64,000 bases of DNA from Butyrivibrio fibrisolvens. Its GTDB lineage: Bacteria; Bacillota; Clostridia; Lachnospirales; Lachnospiraceae. How positions within the stretch are numbered: the stretch's first letter is position 1; each line of letters starts with the position of its first letter. A model generated the notes under the pieces. The model was not told the DNA's origin. It searched no databases and saw only the letters and a program-made list of their open reading frames with translations. Positions 45,449 through 54,350 of the stretch are shown here, one piece after another. Location of the stretch: contig NZ_CP065800.1 of assembly GCF_023206215.1 (NCBI RefSeq), forward strand, positions 2,790,001 through 2,854,000, read 5' to 3'. A program made the position numbers and the translations under genes.

Positions 45449-46078
45449 CTATTGATACTCTTTTACAGGGACTTCGAACAGATCATGAACGGTGTTTCCA
45501 GCAGGAATTGTTGCAAAGTACATTTGGTCGTTATCAAGTTCGAAGGTTATGATTTTGGTAGCACCTTCTTTGCTCCAATAGTTCTTCATGTGTTCTCTGA
45601 AGTCTTCGAAATCCTCTTTCCAGTCAAACTGTAAAATATAACCTTCCGCTGTAAGATAGAAAACCAGTAGCATTCCTAATATTTCTTTGCTGTTTTTATA
45701 CTGGATATATTCGTCAACATCAAATCACACCTGATCAAACTCGTACTTTTTGCAAAAGTCTTCATTAGTAAGATTTTTATAATCTTTCACAAAATCGTTC
45801 ACGCGTTTATACATATATGGGAGAATGATATCTTTGGCATCGATGATCAGATCTTCTTCTGAATCGTAAGAAAATTCCTTCTGGTATGGCTATTCTTTCT
45901 GTAGGTTTTATTGTTGGGGGGTTATAGTGAGCGAGGTCATAGGGATAGAAGTCTACATTTTTTAGATTGCTGTCATCTATTCCAAACAGCTTGGCTACGG
46001 CTGCTGCCTCGTAAGACCATAAGCCTACAAAGTCAGGCTCTTTAACATACTTAACAAATCCAAAATCAGAATGTCCTT
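45449..46078 (-). pseudogene. Broken gene with one frameshift and one in-frame TGA
   Basis: Reading the minus strand from 46078, the frame encodes KGHSDFGFVKYVKEPDFVGL and FYPYDLAHYNPPTIKPTERI, then needs a one-base shift near 45879 to continue as SYDSEEDLIIDAKDI. An in-frame TGA at 45725-45727 separates KKYEFDQV from FDVDEYIQYKNSKEIL, which runs on to VHDLFEVPVKEYQ and a TAA-type stop at 45449. The 5' end is also missing. The whole would be about 210 residues. I do not recognise the family; it sits at the end of an immunity-like cluster. Confidence 0.65.
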
Positions 46079-46082
46079 TTAA

Positions 46083-46357
46083 TCATTTCTTTGTTATGTA
46101 TTCATACAACAAATCACTTACATTATCTTTATTTATATATGCAGCATTTATTATTTCTACCAAAAAATATATGGATTTTCTTTCGCATATTCATTTGAGT
46201 GAAAAGATCTTTCGACTCCATAAGCCTGAAGCAAAGTGTCAAGAAGTATATCGTTTAATTATTCTTAGTCTATTTTCTTAACTATCTTCTCAATAAATTC
46301 CGGATATTTCTTAATCATTAATACCAAACTTTCTTTATCACATCTTGCGTCTCTCAT
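46083..46357 (-). pseudogene. Small broken gene with two frameshifts
   Basis: Three reading frames join to a coherent protein of about 95 residues: MRDARCDKESLVLMIKKYPE to KKID, then DILLDTLLQAYGVERSFHSN to NPYIF, then LVEIINAAYINKDNVSDLLY to TKK and a stop at 46083. It resembles small immunity-type proteins in size and composition, but no family is recognised. Confidence 0.55.
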
Positions 46358-46380
46358 TTAGGGATTGCCTTTCTGTCTTT

Positions 46381-46940
46381 TTAGTAAATCTTAAATTTTC
46401 CGTTGGGATATTTTTTGCCAAGCCATCCGCATGGCAAGTGGCCGGATTCGTATATCTTTAGCATATCGTCATAAAATACGGATTCATAATACTCTTTGTA
46501 GGAATATGTTAATGCAATATTTACGATATCGAAGTAAATATAATTAACCATTTTTTCTGGAATCCCCAGCTTTATACAGCTCTCTATAATTATGTTCGAG
46601 ATTCCAGAAATAATATCATCTTTAACTTCATCAACCATTTGATTCCAACAATGATATTTACGTGAATGGTGCAATGACAGAAATTCCGTAAGATCATTGC
46701 AAGCATTCATACATGTGTTACCCCATTTGACACCATCTAACATCTTTTCAATTTCTTTTATTCTTTTTATATAGGTATATTCAAATGATAGATCAAGCTC
46801 ATCCTGTTTTCCGCAATTACTAAGCCAATCTATTTTAAGAAGCCTCTCTTTGATTTCTTTATTCAGAGTAATTTTATCAGTATCTTTAGGAATAAAAATT
46901 TCTTCAATTAGTTTTTATAATCGTATTTTTCTTCATTCAT
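46381..46940 (-). pseudogene. Hypothetical immunity-like gene, probably frameshifted near its start
   Basis: An intact frame from 46743 to 46381 (120 residues, MLDGVKWGNTCM at the start, CGWLGKKYPNGKFKIY at the end) continues upstream as coding-like sequence without a start codon (LIEEIFIPKDTDKITLNKE). A start MNEEKYDYK at 46940 with a weak ribosome binding site is out of frame by one base; an A run at about 46913 (TATAAAAACT) is the likely site of a deleted base. Restored, the protein would have about 185 residues. If translation starts at 46743 instead, a short form may still be made. Confidence 0.5.
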
Positions 46941-46957
46941 ATTTGTTGCTCTTCTCA

Positions 46958-47434
46958 TTATCCTTGATTTGAATCTAATATCACAGCAATACTCTTTCCA
47001 TATTTTTCAGAATCTTCGCGTTTTATTGTTTCCAAAATCAATTTAAATTTTGCGCATACATCTTTATCAATTCGATTATATATGCATTTGATCATTTGAA
47101 CTGAAAATTCATCATTTAAGAGTCTGTAAACAATAATTTTAGCCCATCCTGGAGAGAATGTGTATAGATTTACTACGCCTATTATGGTGTTTTCGTAGGC
47201 TGACTCAGAAGAAAGTGATTCTAATAAATGGATTGCACCAAACATCACTTCAGAATTTTGAGTTTTATCTTCGAAGGTTGAGCATAAGTTAACAATATCT
47301 TCTTCAGAAAAAACAGATTCATCATGTAAAATACGATAATCTATTGTATCCAGATATTTTATATTGCTCCAACAAAAATCTGAATCCAAATAATTTAGTT
47401 TTTCTGAATCAGTAATTTTATCAATAGAAATCAA
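46958..47434 (-). CDS. Imm30-like immunity protein
   Basis: A 158-residue helical protein. The central VMFGAIHLLESLSSESAY and the following SPGWAKIIVYRLLNDE match my recollection of Imm30-family immunity proteins, where a GAIHLIESF and AKILHYRILN pattern is conserved. These proteins neutralise toxins delivered by neighbouring bacteria. It lies between the ankyrin gene and the frameshifted 46.4 kb gene on the same strand. No toxin gene is present next to it. Confidence 0.6.
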   Translation of the reverse strand: MISIDKITDSEKLNYLDSDFCWSNIKYLDTIDYRILHDESVFSEEDIVNLCSTFEDKTQNSEVMFGAIHLLESLSSESAYENTIIGVVNLYTFSPGWAKIIVYRLLNDEFSVQMIKCIYNRIDKDVCAKFKLILETIKREDSEKYGKSIAVILDSNQG

Positions 47435-47454
47435 ATTAAATCTCCATACTTGTT

Positions 47455-47964
47455 CTAAATCTGTTCGCTTTTGACTTTTTCATCAATATAATTCACTATT
47501 TCAGTGCATCCATATTGCCTTGCGTATTCACGTGCATCGCAATTATCTATAGATCCTATAGGGTATGTAACTGAAAGATCAATTCCTTTATCAATCAAAT
47601 ACTTCGCGACATCTATATGATGATTATAAATAGCAGCAAAAAGAGGATTCCTTGCAAATGTGCTAGTATCTAAAACCGCACCATTGTTATATAATAGTTC
47701 AACTATATTTAAATATCCTTCAAAAGCTGCTTCTGTCAAAGCATAAACATCACCTGTTCCGCCTGTTTTATTAACATCTATCCCACGTTTAATCAAATAA
47801 TTGGCTGCATCATATTGCCCTTTTATTGCTGCGACATGAAGAAATGTCCCGCTAGTAGTCACTTCATTAAGAACCCCTGGATTATCATCTATAATAATTT
47901 TAATTTTTTCCAAATCATTTATTTTAATAACTTTTTTCATCTCTTTTAATAGTTCTTTATCCAT
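47455..47964 (-). CDS. Ankyrin-repeat protein, probable immunity protein
   Basis: A 169-residue protein of about four ankyrin repeats: TFLHVAAIKGQYDAANYLIK, ALTEAAFEGYLNIVELLYNN, NPLFAAIYNHHIDVAKYLID and AREYARQYGCTEIVNYI. Short ankyrin proteins like this are common immunity partners in polymorphic toxin loci. Its start overlaps the end of the degraded gene 47946-48264. It is followed after 20 bases by the Imm30-like gene. Confidence 0.8.
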   Translation of the reverse strand: MDKELLKEMKKVIKINDLEKIKIIIDDNPGVLNEVTTSGTFLHVAAIKGQYDAANYLIKRGIDVNKTGGTGDVYALTEAAFEGYLNIVELLYNNGAVLDTSTFARNPLFAAIYNHHIDVAKYLIDKGIDLSVTYPIGSIDNCDAREYARQYGCTEIVNYIDEKVKSEQI

Positions 47965-48264
47965 AAATATAAGGCCTCACTGTTCTTTCCTTGATTTTTC
48001 TTTAATTGCTTTTCTATATCCGCTTTTTCATCTACAGAAAGATTTGAAAGGAAAATACAGTATTCATCAGGATGACCACCGACAAAATGCATTTTCTTCA
48101 TTCCAATCTGATTTGGACTGGTTATCCATAGCACAGGCTCACCATGAAAATCTTAAATATATGTTAATCTTTCGTTTTGGTATATGATATCCATTTATAT
48201 TTCCCCACAACATATTGCAATAAAACTCAGGTACATATCCTGACAATCCAACCACAAGGAAGAT
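47946..48264 (-). pseudogene. Remnant of a possible toxin C-terminus, frameshifted
   Basis: Two joined frames encode VVGLSGYVPEFYCNMLWGNI and HIPKRKINIYLRF, then after a shift near 48155 HGEPVLWITSPNQIGMKKMH to KNSEALYLWIKNY with a stop at 47946. The GGHPDEY segment and the charged tail resemble the end of a secreted toxin module directly followed by its immunity gene (the ankyrin gene overlaps it), but I cannot name a toxin family. No intact start is present. Confidence 0.45.
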
Positions 48265-48280
48265 TTATTATATTTTTACG

Positions 48281-48757
48281 TCAATTCAGCAATTCTTCTA
48301 ATCTAAAACCACATGGGTTGATATATTCAACACCTTCATCAATTGCATTAAACAATTCCTCGTTAAATGGAATTTTATCATTATATAAAAAACCATCATC
48401 AATAATATGTTTATCTACAAACTGACCTAGTATTTTTTCGTCGCATTTATATTTATCATAATAATTTTCTACTATCACTTTACTATCAAATAGGATCTTT
48501 AATATTTCATTCGGACAATTTTCCATCATTATGGCAATGGGATACATTCTCGACAAATATCCATAATATTCAGTAACCGTTGTTCCATTGTTTTGGCTTA
48601 TTAAATACCACTTTAGATTACTATCATCTTCCAGACGACACCAACAATCTGTATTCGTCTCAATATCAGATGCAATTTGTTCTGAATTATATCCAGTTCT
48701 AAATGCTATTGCTTTTTCAATTGCTGATGTAAGATCCTTCACTAGACCAACAGACAT
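48281..48757 (-). CDS. Hypothetical protein of an immunity-like cluster
   Basis: A 158-residue soluble acidic protein starting MSVGLVKDLTSAIEKAIAF, with WCRLEDDSNLKWYLISQNN in the middle. AGAGGT precedes the ATG. It is the first of five or six short minus-strand genes or gene remnants between 45.4 and 48.8 kb. Size, acidity and setting fit an immunity protein; no family is recognised. Confidence 0.6.
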   Translation of the reverse strand: MSVGLVKDLTSAIEKAIAFRTGYNSEQIASDIETNTDCWCRLEDDSNLKWYLISQNNGTTVTEYYGYLSRMYPIAIMMENCPNEILKILFDSKVIVENYYDKYKCDEKILGQFVDKHIIDDGFLYNDKIPFNEELFNAIDEGVEYINPCGFRLEELLN

Positions 48758-48817
48758 TACTATTTACCTCTTTGATTTCCAAAAAATCACAATTCTAGAC
48801 TGACAGACTTATTAGAT

Positions 48818-49822
48818 TCAATTTAGCATTTTCTCAACTTCTCTGACAGCAGCCATGTATCGTTCCTGATACGAACCTTTTATGGATACGACTTGTTTGC
48901 CATGAGAAAGTATCAGTTCTTTGATCTGGTTGCTATACTTGAGCCTATCATCTCTAATGACTTCACTTCTGTCTCCGTCCTGAACAAAAGGAACATCCGG
49001 CTCAAGGAACAGAATCAAATCATAGGTATTGATAGCATCTATGGCATCGGACAAAGCTTTATTTTTCTCAATCTCAGGATCATTGAGGAAGTTCATGTAA
49101 AACTGCGTAACAAGAGCATCGGTATCAACAAACAGTACTTTATTACTGTTTTCTATAGCCTTGATCTCATTAAGCTTATGCTGCAACAGTATTTCTGTAA
49201 AATCCGCAGATAGCATCATCAGGTCTGTTCCGCTTCTCTCAGAAATATCTCTTCCGGCCTCATCTATATAATTTGTTGCAAAACGATTTGCAAGATTGAT
49301 TGTCAATGTGGATTTACCAGTGCTCTCACCGCCCATCAAAAGAACTTTTTTTACATAAAAAGGCTTAACCACATTTGGGAGCCACTCCCAATGCTCATAT
49401 GGGTTCTTTCTAATCTGTGTAGAGCTGATTTCATTTCTGGGGAATCTATGTAGCTCGCTATCCGGATAGCACTTATTCCAGAAGCTGTTTTCATCATAAT
49501 CATCACCGCAAAAGACAATATCTATAGGCTTACCAATTTTCTCCTTTACCTTCTTAGCATCTGCATCCCAGCAGTTTTCGTTGTAATCTTCCTTGGAAGC
49601 CGTATCGTCCTCAAGCATTATGATACTAACATTCCCGATGTGCTTGGTAAGCTGATACAGCCACCTGTATCTAACTCTGTAATCGATCTCGTCGCGATTA
49701 GTGCCAACGCTTAATACTATATATAATTCCTCGCACATGTTAGCTGCCTGTATTATGCAGTCTACGTGGCCCAGGTGCAGCGGATTAAAAGATCCGCCAT
49801 ACATTCCAACTTTATATCTCAT
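48818..49822 (-). CDS. nadR: NadR-like NMN adenylyltransferase / ribosylnicotinamide kinase
   Basis: A 334-residue bifunctional protein. Residues 1-165 are a nucleotidyltransferase (VGMYGGSFNPLHLGHVD; ISSTQIRKNP near residue 133) and residues 170-334 a P-loop kinase (VLLMGGESTGKSTLTINLA, later LILFLEPDVPFVQDG and DRSEVIRD). It turns nicotinamide riboside into NMN and NAD. No helix-turn-helix domain of enterobacterial NadR is present, so it is not a repressor. The start at 49822 follows AAGGAGG and overlaps pnuC by 11 bases. Confidence 0.88.
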   Translation of the reverse strand: MRYKVGMYGGSFNPLHLGHVDCIIQAANMCEELYIVLSVGTNRDEIDYRVRYRWLYQLTKHIGNVSIIMLEDDTASKEDYNENCWDADAKKVKEKIGKPIDIVFCGDDYDENSFWNKCYPDSELHRFPRNEISSTQIRKNPYEHWEWLPNVVKPFYVKKVLLMGGESTGKSTLTINLANRFATNYIDEAGRDISERSGTDLMMLSADFTEILLQHKLNEIKAIENSNKVLFVDTDALVTQFYMNFLNDPEIEKNKALSDAIDAINTYDLILFLEPDVPFVQDGDRSEVIRDDRLKYSNQIKELILSHGKQVVSIKGSYQERYMAAVREVEKMLN

Positions 49823-50510
49823 TTTTCTTAGCCTCCTTATACCAGCGGAAGAACATGATAAACGCATTTACAAGATACACCGACCACATAGCCAGCGTAG
49901 CAATTGTTTCGCCGCCCTGCATAAAATTAACAGCCCACATAAATACCGTGACGACATCAACAACGATCCACAGGATCCACTGTTCTGTAAGACGCTTAAT
50001 TGAAAGTATCTGAGCTACTATCGATACAACGGTACTCATACTGTCAACATATGGCAGATTACCACCAAGCATCTTAAGAATTATTCCATAGCCAACAATT
50101 CCAATCGCAGTAATAGTGTAAAGTATAAGACTCTTGGATGGATTGAGACGTTCTTTAATGACTTCACCTGTTTCAGAATTCATATATTTGCGCCAGGCGA
50201 TGAATCCTACGAAATTGAGAGGCAGATAGTATAAGACATTCAACATTACTTCGCCATAATATTTTGCTCCGAAAGCAACTATGGCATATAGAATTGTGTT
50301 AAAAAATCCAAAGATAAATGATGAACGCTTGCCTTTGCCGGTAAGTATTACGCACCATACACCAGTAAGAGCTGCAAAAAGACTGATCAGCGAATCTTTC
50401 CAGTAAATAGATAATCCAAGTATAACCGCTGTGGCAAGCGCAAGCCACGCCACATCAAATACTTTCCATCCGGCAAGTTCTTCTTTTAAATAGTTACGTA
50501 TTGCTTTCAT
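49812..50510 (-). CDS. pnuC: Nicotinamide riboside transporter PnuC
   Basis: A 232-residue membrane protein with about seven segments. FIFGFFNTILYAIVAFGAKY and YYLPLNFVGFIAWRKYM are typical PnuC stretches, and EQWILWIVVDVVTVFMW near residue 176 matches the conserved WxxW...D motif that binds nicotinamide riboside. It precedes and overlaps the NadR-like gene; the two form an NAD salvage unit. Confidence 0.92.
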   Translation of the reverse strand: MKAIRNYLKEELAGWKVFDVAWLALATAVILGLSIYWKDSLISLFAALTGVWCVILTGKGKRSSFIFGFFNTILYAIVAFGAKYYGEVMLNVLYYLPLNFVGFIAWRKYMNSETGEVIKERLNPSKSLILYTITAIGIVGYGIILKMLGGNLPYVDSMSTVVSIVAQILSIKRLTEQWILWIVVDVVTVFMWAVNFMQGGETIATLAMWSVYLVNAFIMFFRWYKEAKKNEI

Positions 50511-50550
50511 TTAAATCCTCTTTCTTTTAGTATTGCCTTTTGAAGATATT

Positions 50551-50723
50551 TCACTGCTGGGCCCATTCCTTGAATCTTTGAATAATCTCCTCAAGTTTTG
50601 ATGGACCTCCGAAGCCTTCAAAGTGTCCATTCTTTAAATGACATGTAATCCAGTCATCATCGTCTTATCATTTAATTCTGAATCTGTCCAGACATATAAA
50701 CATGCCTTGTTACAGTATAACAT
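50551..50723 (-). pseudogene. Small frameshifted gene remnant
   Basis: MLYCNKACLYVWTDSELNDK is followed, after a shift near 50665, by DDDWITCHLKNGHFEGFGGP to FKEWAQQ and a stop at 50551. The whole would be about 57 residues. Family not recognised. The rest of the gap 50511-50845 holds only the hairpin at 50741-50813. Confidence 0.45.
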
Positions 50724-50740
50724 CTATAACGCAAAAAATA

Positions 50741-50813
50741 CCTAATACCCTAAATAATCCCCAAGCTTTATCTGATGAAATAGGCAAGCTCTTAGATTAT
50801 TTTAAGTATTAGG
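50741..50813. terminator. Hairpin after the his operon (possible terminator)
   Basis: CCTAATACCC..TAAATAATC pairs imperfectly with GATTATTTTAAGTATTAGG over a 30-base loop, about 30 bases after the hisIE stop on the minus strand. The stem is AT-rich with a bulge and followed by a T-rich stretch on the minus strand. Confidence 0.4.
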
Positions 50814-50845
50814 CACTAATAATGTTTGAAAATATTTCCTGTATA

Positions 50846-52213
50846 TTACCTGCGGGCAAGTTCGTCGGTTACATCTTCCCATGATACGCCCTTTTCTACC
50901 ATAAGGACCATCATATGATAGAGGTAATCTGCCATTTCATAGACGATCTCGTTGCCGTTAGCGTTCTTGGCTGCGATTGTGATCTCGGTTGCTTCCTCGC
51001 CGCACTTTTTGAGGATCTTATCAAGTCCTTTATCGAAAAGGTAGTTGGTGTAGGAGCCTTCTCTTGGGTTGACCTTGCGGTCTGCGATGACGTTATATAC
51101 GCTGTCGAGAACCTTCTGGGGGTTCTTCTCAGTATAGTCTTTCTTGGCAATTTCGTTGAAGAAGCAGCTATAGGAACCTGTGTGGCAGGCAGCGCCGATC
51201 TGCTTGACTTTAGCAAGGATCGTGTCGAGGTCGCAGTCTGCTGTGAGGCTCTTAACGTACTGGAAGTGGCCTGAGGTATCGCCCTTTTCCCAGAGTTCAT
51301 TACGGGATCTGCTAAAATAGGTCATCTTGCCGGTTCTGAGGGTTGCGTTATAAGCTTCCTCGTTCATGTAAGCAACCATGAGAACCTGATCTGTTCTGTA
51401 ATCCTGCACTACAACAGGGACCATACCGTTAGAATCAAGCTTGAAGTCTTCCCATTTGTATTTTGCCTCGAAGGTCTGAACGTCGATTCCTGCTTCTATG
51501 GCGAATTTCCTGAGGTCATTGATGTTCTGAGCGTTAGCTGAAAGGGCTGAGCCTGTTATAGCACATACCTGATCTGATAGAAGAACTGCCAGCGCGCCGC
51601 CTTTCAAGTTAGGAAGGTCAGATTCCGGATTGTCGAGATATACGATGTGAGGTATGTCCTTAACGCCTTCTTCAGGAACAACAGGGTTTGATACAAGTTT
51701 TTCAGCAAAGCCTGCATTTGAATCAAGACCATCTACAGCCGCAGATTCAGGCATGAAGATCATCAGACTTGCAAGTTCATTTATTGCAGCTGCATTATCA
51801 GCAACTATCTTTCTGCTTTCAGCAGTATCGGCATAGCTTACAACGATCTTGTCCTTGCCGAACTTCTTGGATACTTCTTCAAGGATCTCGGCATTTTCAG
51901 CTTTGGAGAAGTTAAGAGCAGCCATCTTGCATCCTGCATACAGGAGCTTTTTGACATCTTCCATCCTTTTTACATTGCCTGCACCAATAACGGGAACATC
52001 TGTCTTGGAGCAGATTTCCTTCAGGATATCAAGCGAATCCTCGTGGCTCTTATCGTCTGTAGACTGGTCGAATACAATGATTGCGTCGCAGTTAGCGTCG
52101 TTGTAGCTTACAGCGAGCTCTACAGGATTTTCAGAGATAACAGTCTTGTCAAAAAAGCTTTTGACTGCTTTTTTATCATTCAGGATTATGGATGGAATAA
52201 ACTGCTTTTTCAT
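50846..52213 (-). CDS. hisIE: HisIE with an extra N-terminal degenerate HisA/HisF-like domain
   Basis: A 455-residue protein in three parts. Residues 1-235 resemble a TIM barrel of the HisA/HisF type (FIPSIILNDKKAVKSF, VPVIGAGNVKRMEDVKKLLY, KMAALNFSKAEN) but lack clear catalytic Asp pairs. Residues 240-355 are phosphoribosyl-AMP cyclohydrolase (VVVQDYRTDQVLMVAYMN, TSGHFQYV, DCDLDTIL, GAACHTGSYSCF with metal-binding Cys). Residues 360-455 are phosphoribosyl-ATP diphosphatase (LDKILKKCGEEATEI, EIVYEMADYLYHMMVLM). It performs steps 2 and 3 of histidine synthesis and is last in the his operon. Confidence 0.88.
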   Translation of the reverse strand: MKKQFIPSIILNDKKAVKSFFDKTVISENPVELAVSYNDANCDAIIVFDQSTDDKSHEDSLDILKEICSKTDVPVIGAGNVKRMEDVKKLLYAGCKMAALNFSKAENAEILEEVSKKFGKDKIVVSYADTAESRKIVADNAAAINELASLMIFMPESAAVDGLDSNAGFAEKLVSNPVVPEEGVKDIPHIVYLDNPESDLPNLKGGALAVLLSDQVCAITGSALSANAQNINDLRKFAIEAGIDVQTFEAKYKWEDFKLDSNGMVPVVVQDYRTDQVLMVAYMNEEAYNATLRTGKMTYFSRSRNELWEKGDTSGHFQYVKSLTADCDLDTILAKVKQIGAACHTGSYSCFFNEIAKKDYTEKNPQKVLDSVYNVIADRKVNPREGSYTNYLFDKGLDKILKKCGEEATEITIAAKNANGNEIVYEMADYLYHMMVLMVEKGVSWEDVTDELARR

Positions 52214-52342
52214 ATATTTAGGCCTTTCGATATATTTTAAGTCAATATGAATGTATTAAATACAAGTTATTATCTGGTCATATTACCAAGATAATAGATA
52301 ATACTTTTTAGATAACTATTCTATGTATTGGTATTCTATAAA

Positions 52343-52930
52343 TCAAAGAGTACCTTTGGTGCTAAGTACGTCCGTGATTCTCTCATCAAACATAGTTGCC
52401 TGATCCATTGCTTTAGCAAAAGCCTTGAACATAGCCTCTATCTTGTGATGATCATTCTCTCCGGAGAAGAGTCTTAAGTGAAGATTGATCATAGCGCCAT
52501 AAGATACTGAGTAGAAGAACTCATTAACGAGCTGAGTATCAAAATCTCCCACCATAGGCGCAGTGAAGCTTGCATCCATCACAAAGTAAGGCCTTCCGCA
52601 AAGGTCAACTGCGCACATGGCACATGCTTCGTCCATAGGAAGGATCATTGAGCCGTAGCGCTTTATACCTTTTTTGTCTCCAACAGCCTTAGCTATGGCC
52701 TGGCCAAGAACAATGCCGGTATCTTCTACGGTGTGGTGTCCGTCGACATTCAGATCACCCTTAACTTTGACGTCAAGATCGAACAGGCCGTGGCGTCCAA
52801 ATGCATCCAGCATGTGGTCAAAAAAGCCTATGCCGGTATCAATGCTTGTTTTACCTGTGCCGTCAAGGTTGATTGTTACGGTGATGTCTGTTTCTCCGGT
52901 TTTTCTTGAGATAGTAGCTGTTCTAGCCAT
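52343..52930 (-). CDS. hisB: Imidazoleglycerol-phosphate dehydratase HisB
   Basis: A 195-residue monofunctional IGPD. The two His-rich metal motifs are seen: GFFDHMLDAFGRHGLFDL / DGHHTVEDTGI in the first repeat and FSGENDHHKIEAMFKAF in the second, with RYGSMILPMDEA between. The phosphatase half found in enterobacterial HisB is absent. It follows hisD by 87 bases. Confidence 0.95.
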   Translation of the reverse strand: MARTATISRKTGETDITVTINLDGTGKTSIDTGIGFFDHMLDAFGRHGLFDLDVKVKGDLNVDGHHTVEDTGIVLGQAIAKAVGDKKGIKRYGSMILPMDEACAMCAVDLCGRPYFVMDASFTAPMVGDFDTQLVNEFFYSVSYGAMINLHLRLFSGENDHHKIEAMFKAFAKAMDQATMFDERITDVLSTKGTL

Positions 52931-53017
52931 GTGTCATCCTTTCTATAATGAGGACTTTTTAGTTACATTTTTACTAATTGAAAAATTTACAGTCTTATTG
53001 TAAATCTTTCAATTACT

Positions 53018-54310
53018 TCATGACTCAAATCTAACCGTAATGCTGTTAGCGTGAGCTGTAAGTCCCTCTTCCTTGGCAAATCTCTCTATATCCTTGTGAA
53101 CTGCTTCAAGGCCTTCTTTAGAATAAGCAATGATGCTTGTCTTCTTAACAAAATCATCTACAGAAAGAGGTGAGAAGAATCTTGCTGTCTGGTTAGTAGG
53201 TAATATGTGGTTTGGTCCTGCAAAATAGTCTCCCAAAGGCTCTGAAGAATAGTGTCCAAGGAAAAGAGCTCCTGCATTCTTGACCTTAGTCATTACTTCA
53301 AATGGATTCTTTGTAATAATCTCACAGTGCTCTGAAGCAATTGCATTGGCAGCTTCTATAGCATCATCTATGTTTTCTGCAACAAAAGCATAGCCGTAGC
53401 TATCAAGTGACTTTTGTATTATCTCTTTTCTCTCAAGAACTTCTAAGAACTTATCTATCTCTTCTGATACCTTGTCAGCAACTTCCTGAGAAGTTGTTAC
53501 AAGAATGGCACTTGCCATCTCGTCGTGTTCGGCCTGTGACAGAAGATCTGCAGCAACCCATCTTGGATTGGCAGTTTCATCAGCGATGACGAGGATCTCA
53601 GAAGGACCTGCTATAGAATCAATTGACACATGTCCAAAACATGCCTTCTTGGCAAGAGCTACGAAGATATTGCCGGGGCCTGTGATCTTGTCTACCTTAG
53701 GTATAGATTCTGTGCCAAAAGCCATAGCTGCTATAGCCTGAGCTCCGCCAACTTTATAAACTTCTGTAACGCCTGCAATATCTGCAGCTACAAGAGTTCC
53801 TGCATTAAGTGATCCGTCCTTTGAAGGAGGTGTAACCATTACTATACGCTCAACTCCAGCAACCTTGGCAGGGATCACGTTCATTAAAACAGAACTCGGA
53901 TACGCCGCCTTGCCTCCCGGAACATATACACCTGATATTTCAACAGGAAGGACTCTCTGGCCCAGTATTGAGCCGTCATCCTTGGTTGTAAACCAGGACT
54001 CTCTCTTTTGCTTCTCGTGGAAGTCTTTGATATTGGCAGCAGACTTCTTCATAACTTCGATAAATTCAGGATCGAGCTTTTTGTAAGCTGCATCGATCTC
54101 GTCTCTTGTGACTTTGATCGTATCTTTAGTGATCACGCACTTATCGAACTTCTGCGTGTATTCAAAGAGAGCTTTATCGCCTTTTTCTCTTACATTACTT
54201 ATTATATCATTTACTGTGTTTTCGTATTCAGTATAGCTTGCAGGACTTCTCCTTTTAAGGATGTCGAGAAGTTCTGATCTTGATTCATCAGTAAGCTTAA
54301 CTATTTTCAT
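53018..54310 (-). CDS. hisD: Histidinol dehydrogenase HisD
   Basis: A 430-residue zinc enzyme doing the last two oxidation steps to histidine. GVYVPGGKAAYPSSVLMNVI near residue 127, IAGPSEILVIAD near 242, AEHDEMASAILVT, and IASEHCEIIT and GPNHILPT with catalytic His residues are all present. It lies between hisG and hisB. Confidence 0.96.
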   Translation of the reverse strand: MKIVKLTDESRSELLDILKRRSPASYTEYENTVNDIISNVREKGDKALFEYTQKFDKCVITKDTIKVTRDEIDAAYKKLDPEFIEVMKKSAANIKDFHEKQKRESWFTTKDDGSILGQRVLPVEISGVYVPGGKAAYPSSVLMNVIPAKVAGVERIVMVTPPSKDGSLNAGTLVAADIAGVTEVYKVGGAQAIAAMAFGTESIPKVDKITGPGNIFVALAKKACFGHVSIDSIAGPSEILVIADETANPRWVAADLLSQAEHDEMASAILVTTSQEVADKVSEEIDKFLEVLERKEIIQKSLDSYGYAFVAENIDDAIEAANAIASEHCEIITKNPFEVMTKVKNAGALFLGHYSSEPLGDYFAGPNHILPTNQTARFFSPLSVDDFVKKTSIIAYSKEGLEAVHKDIERFAKEEGLTAHANSITVRFES

Positions 54311-54350
54311 TATGTTCTCCCTAATATAAAGATGATAGATAACTGTTACA

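Noticed and set aside
45725..45727. Selenocysteine codon at the in-frame TGA
   Set aside because: The same gene has a frameshift and lacks its 5' end, and no SECIS-like hairpin is evident right after the TGA, so decay is the simpler reading.
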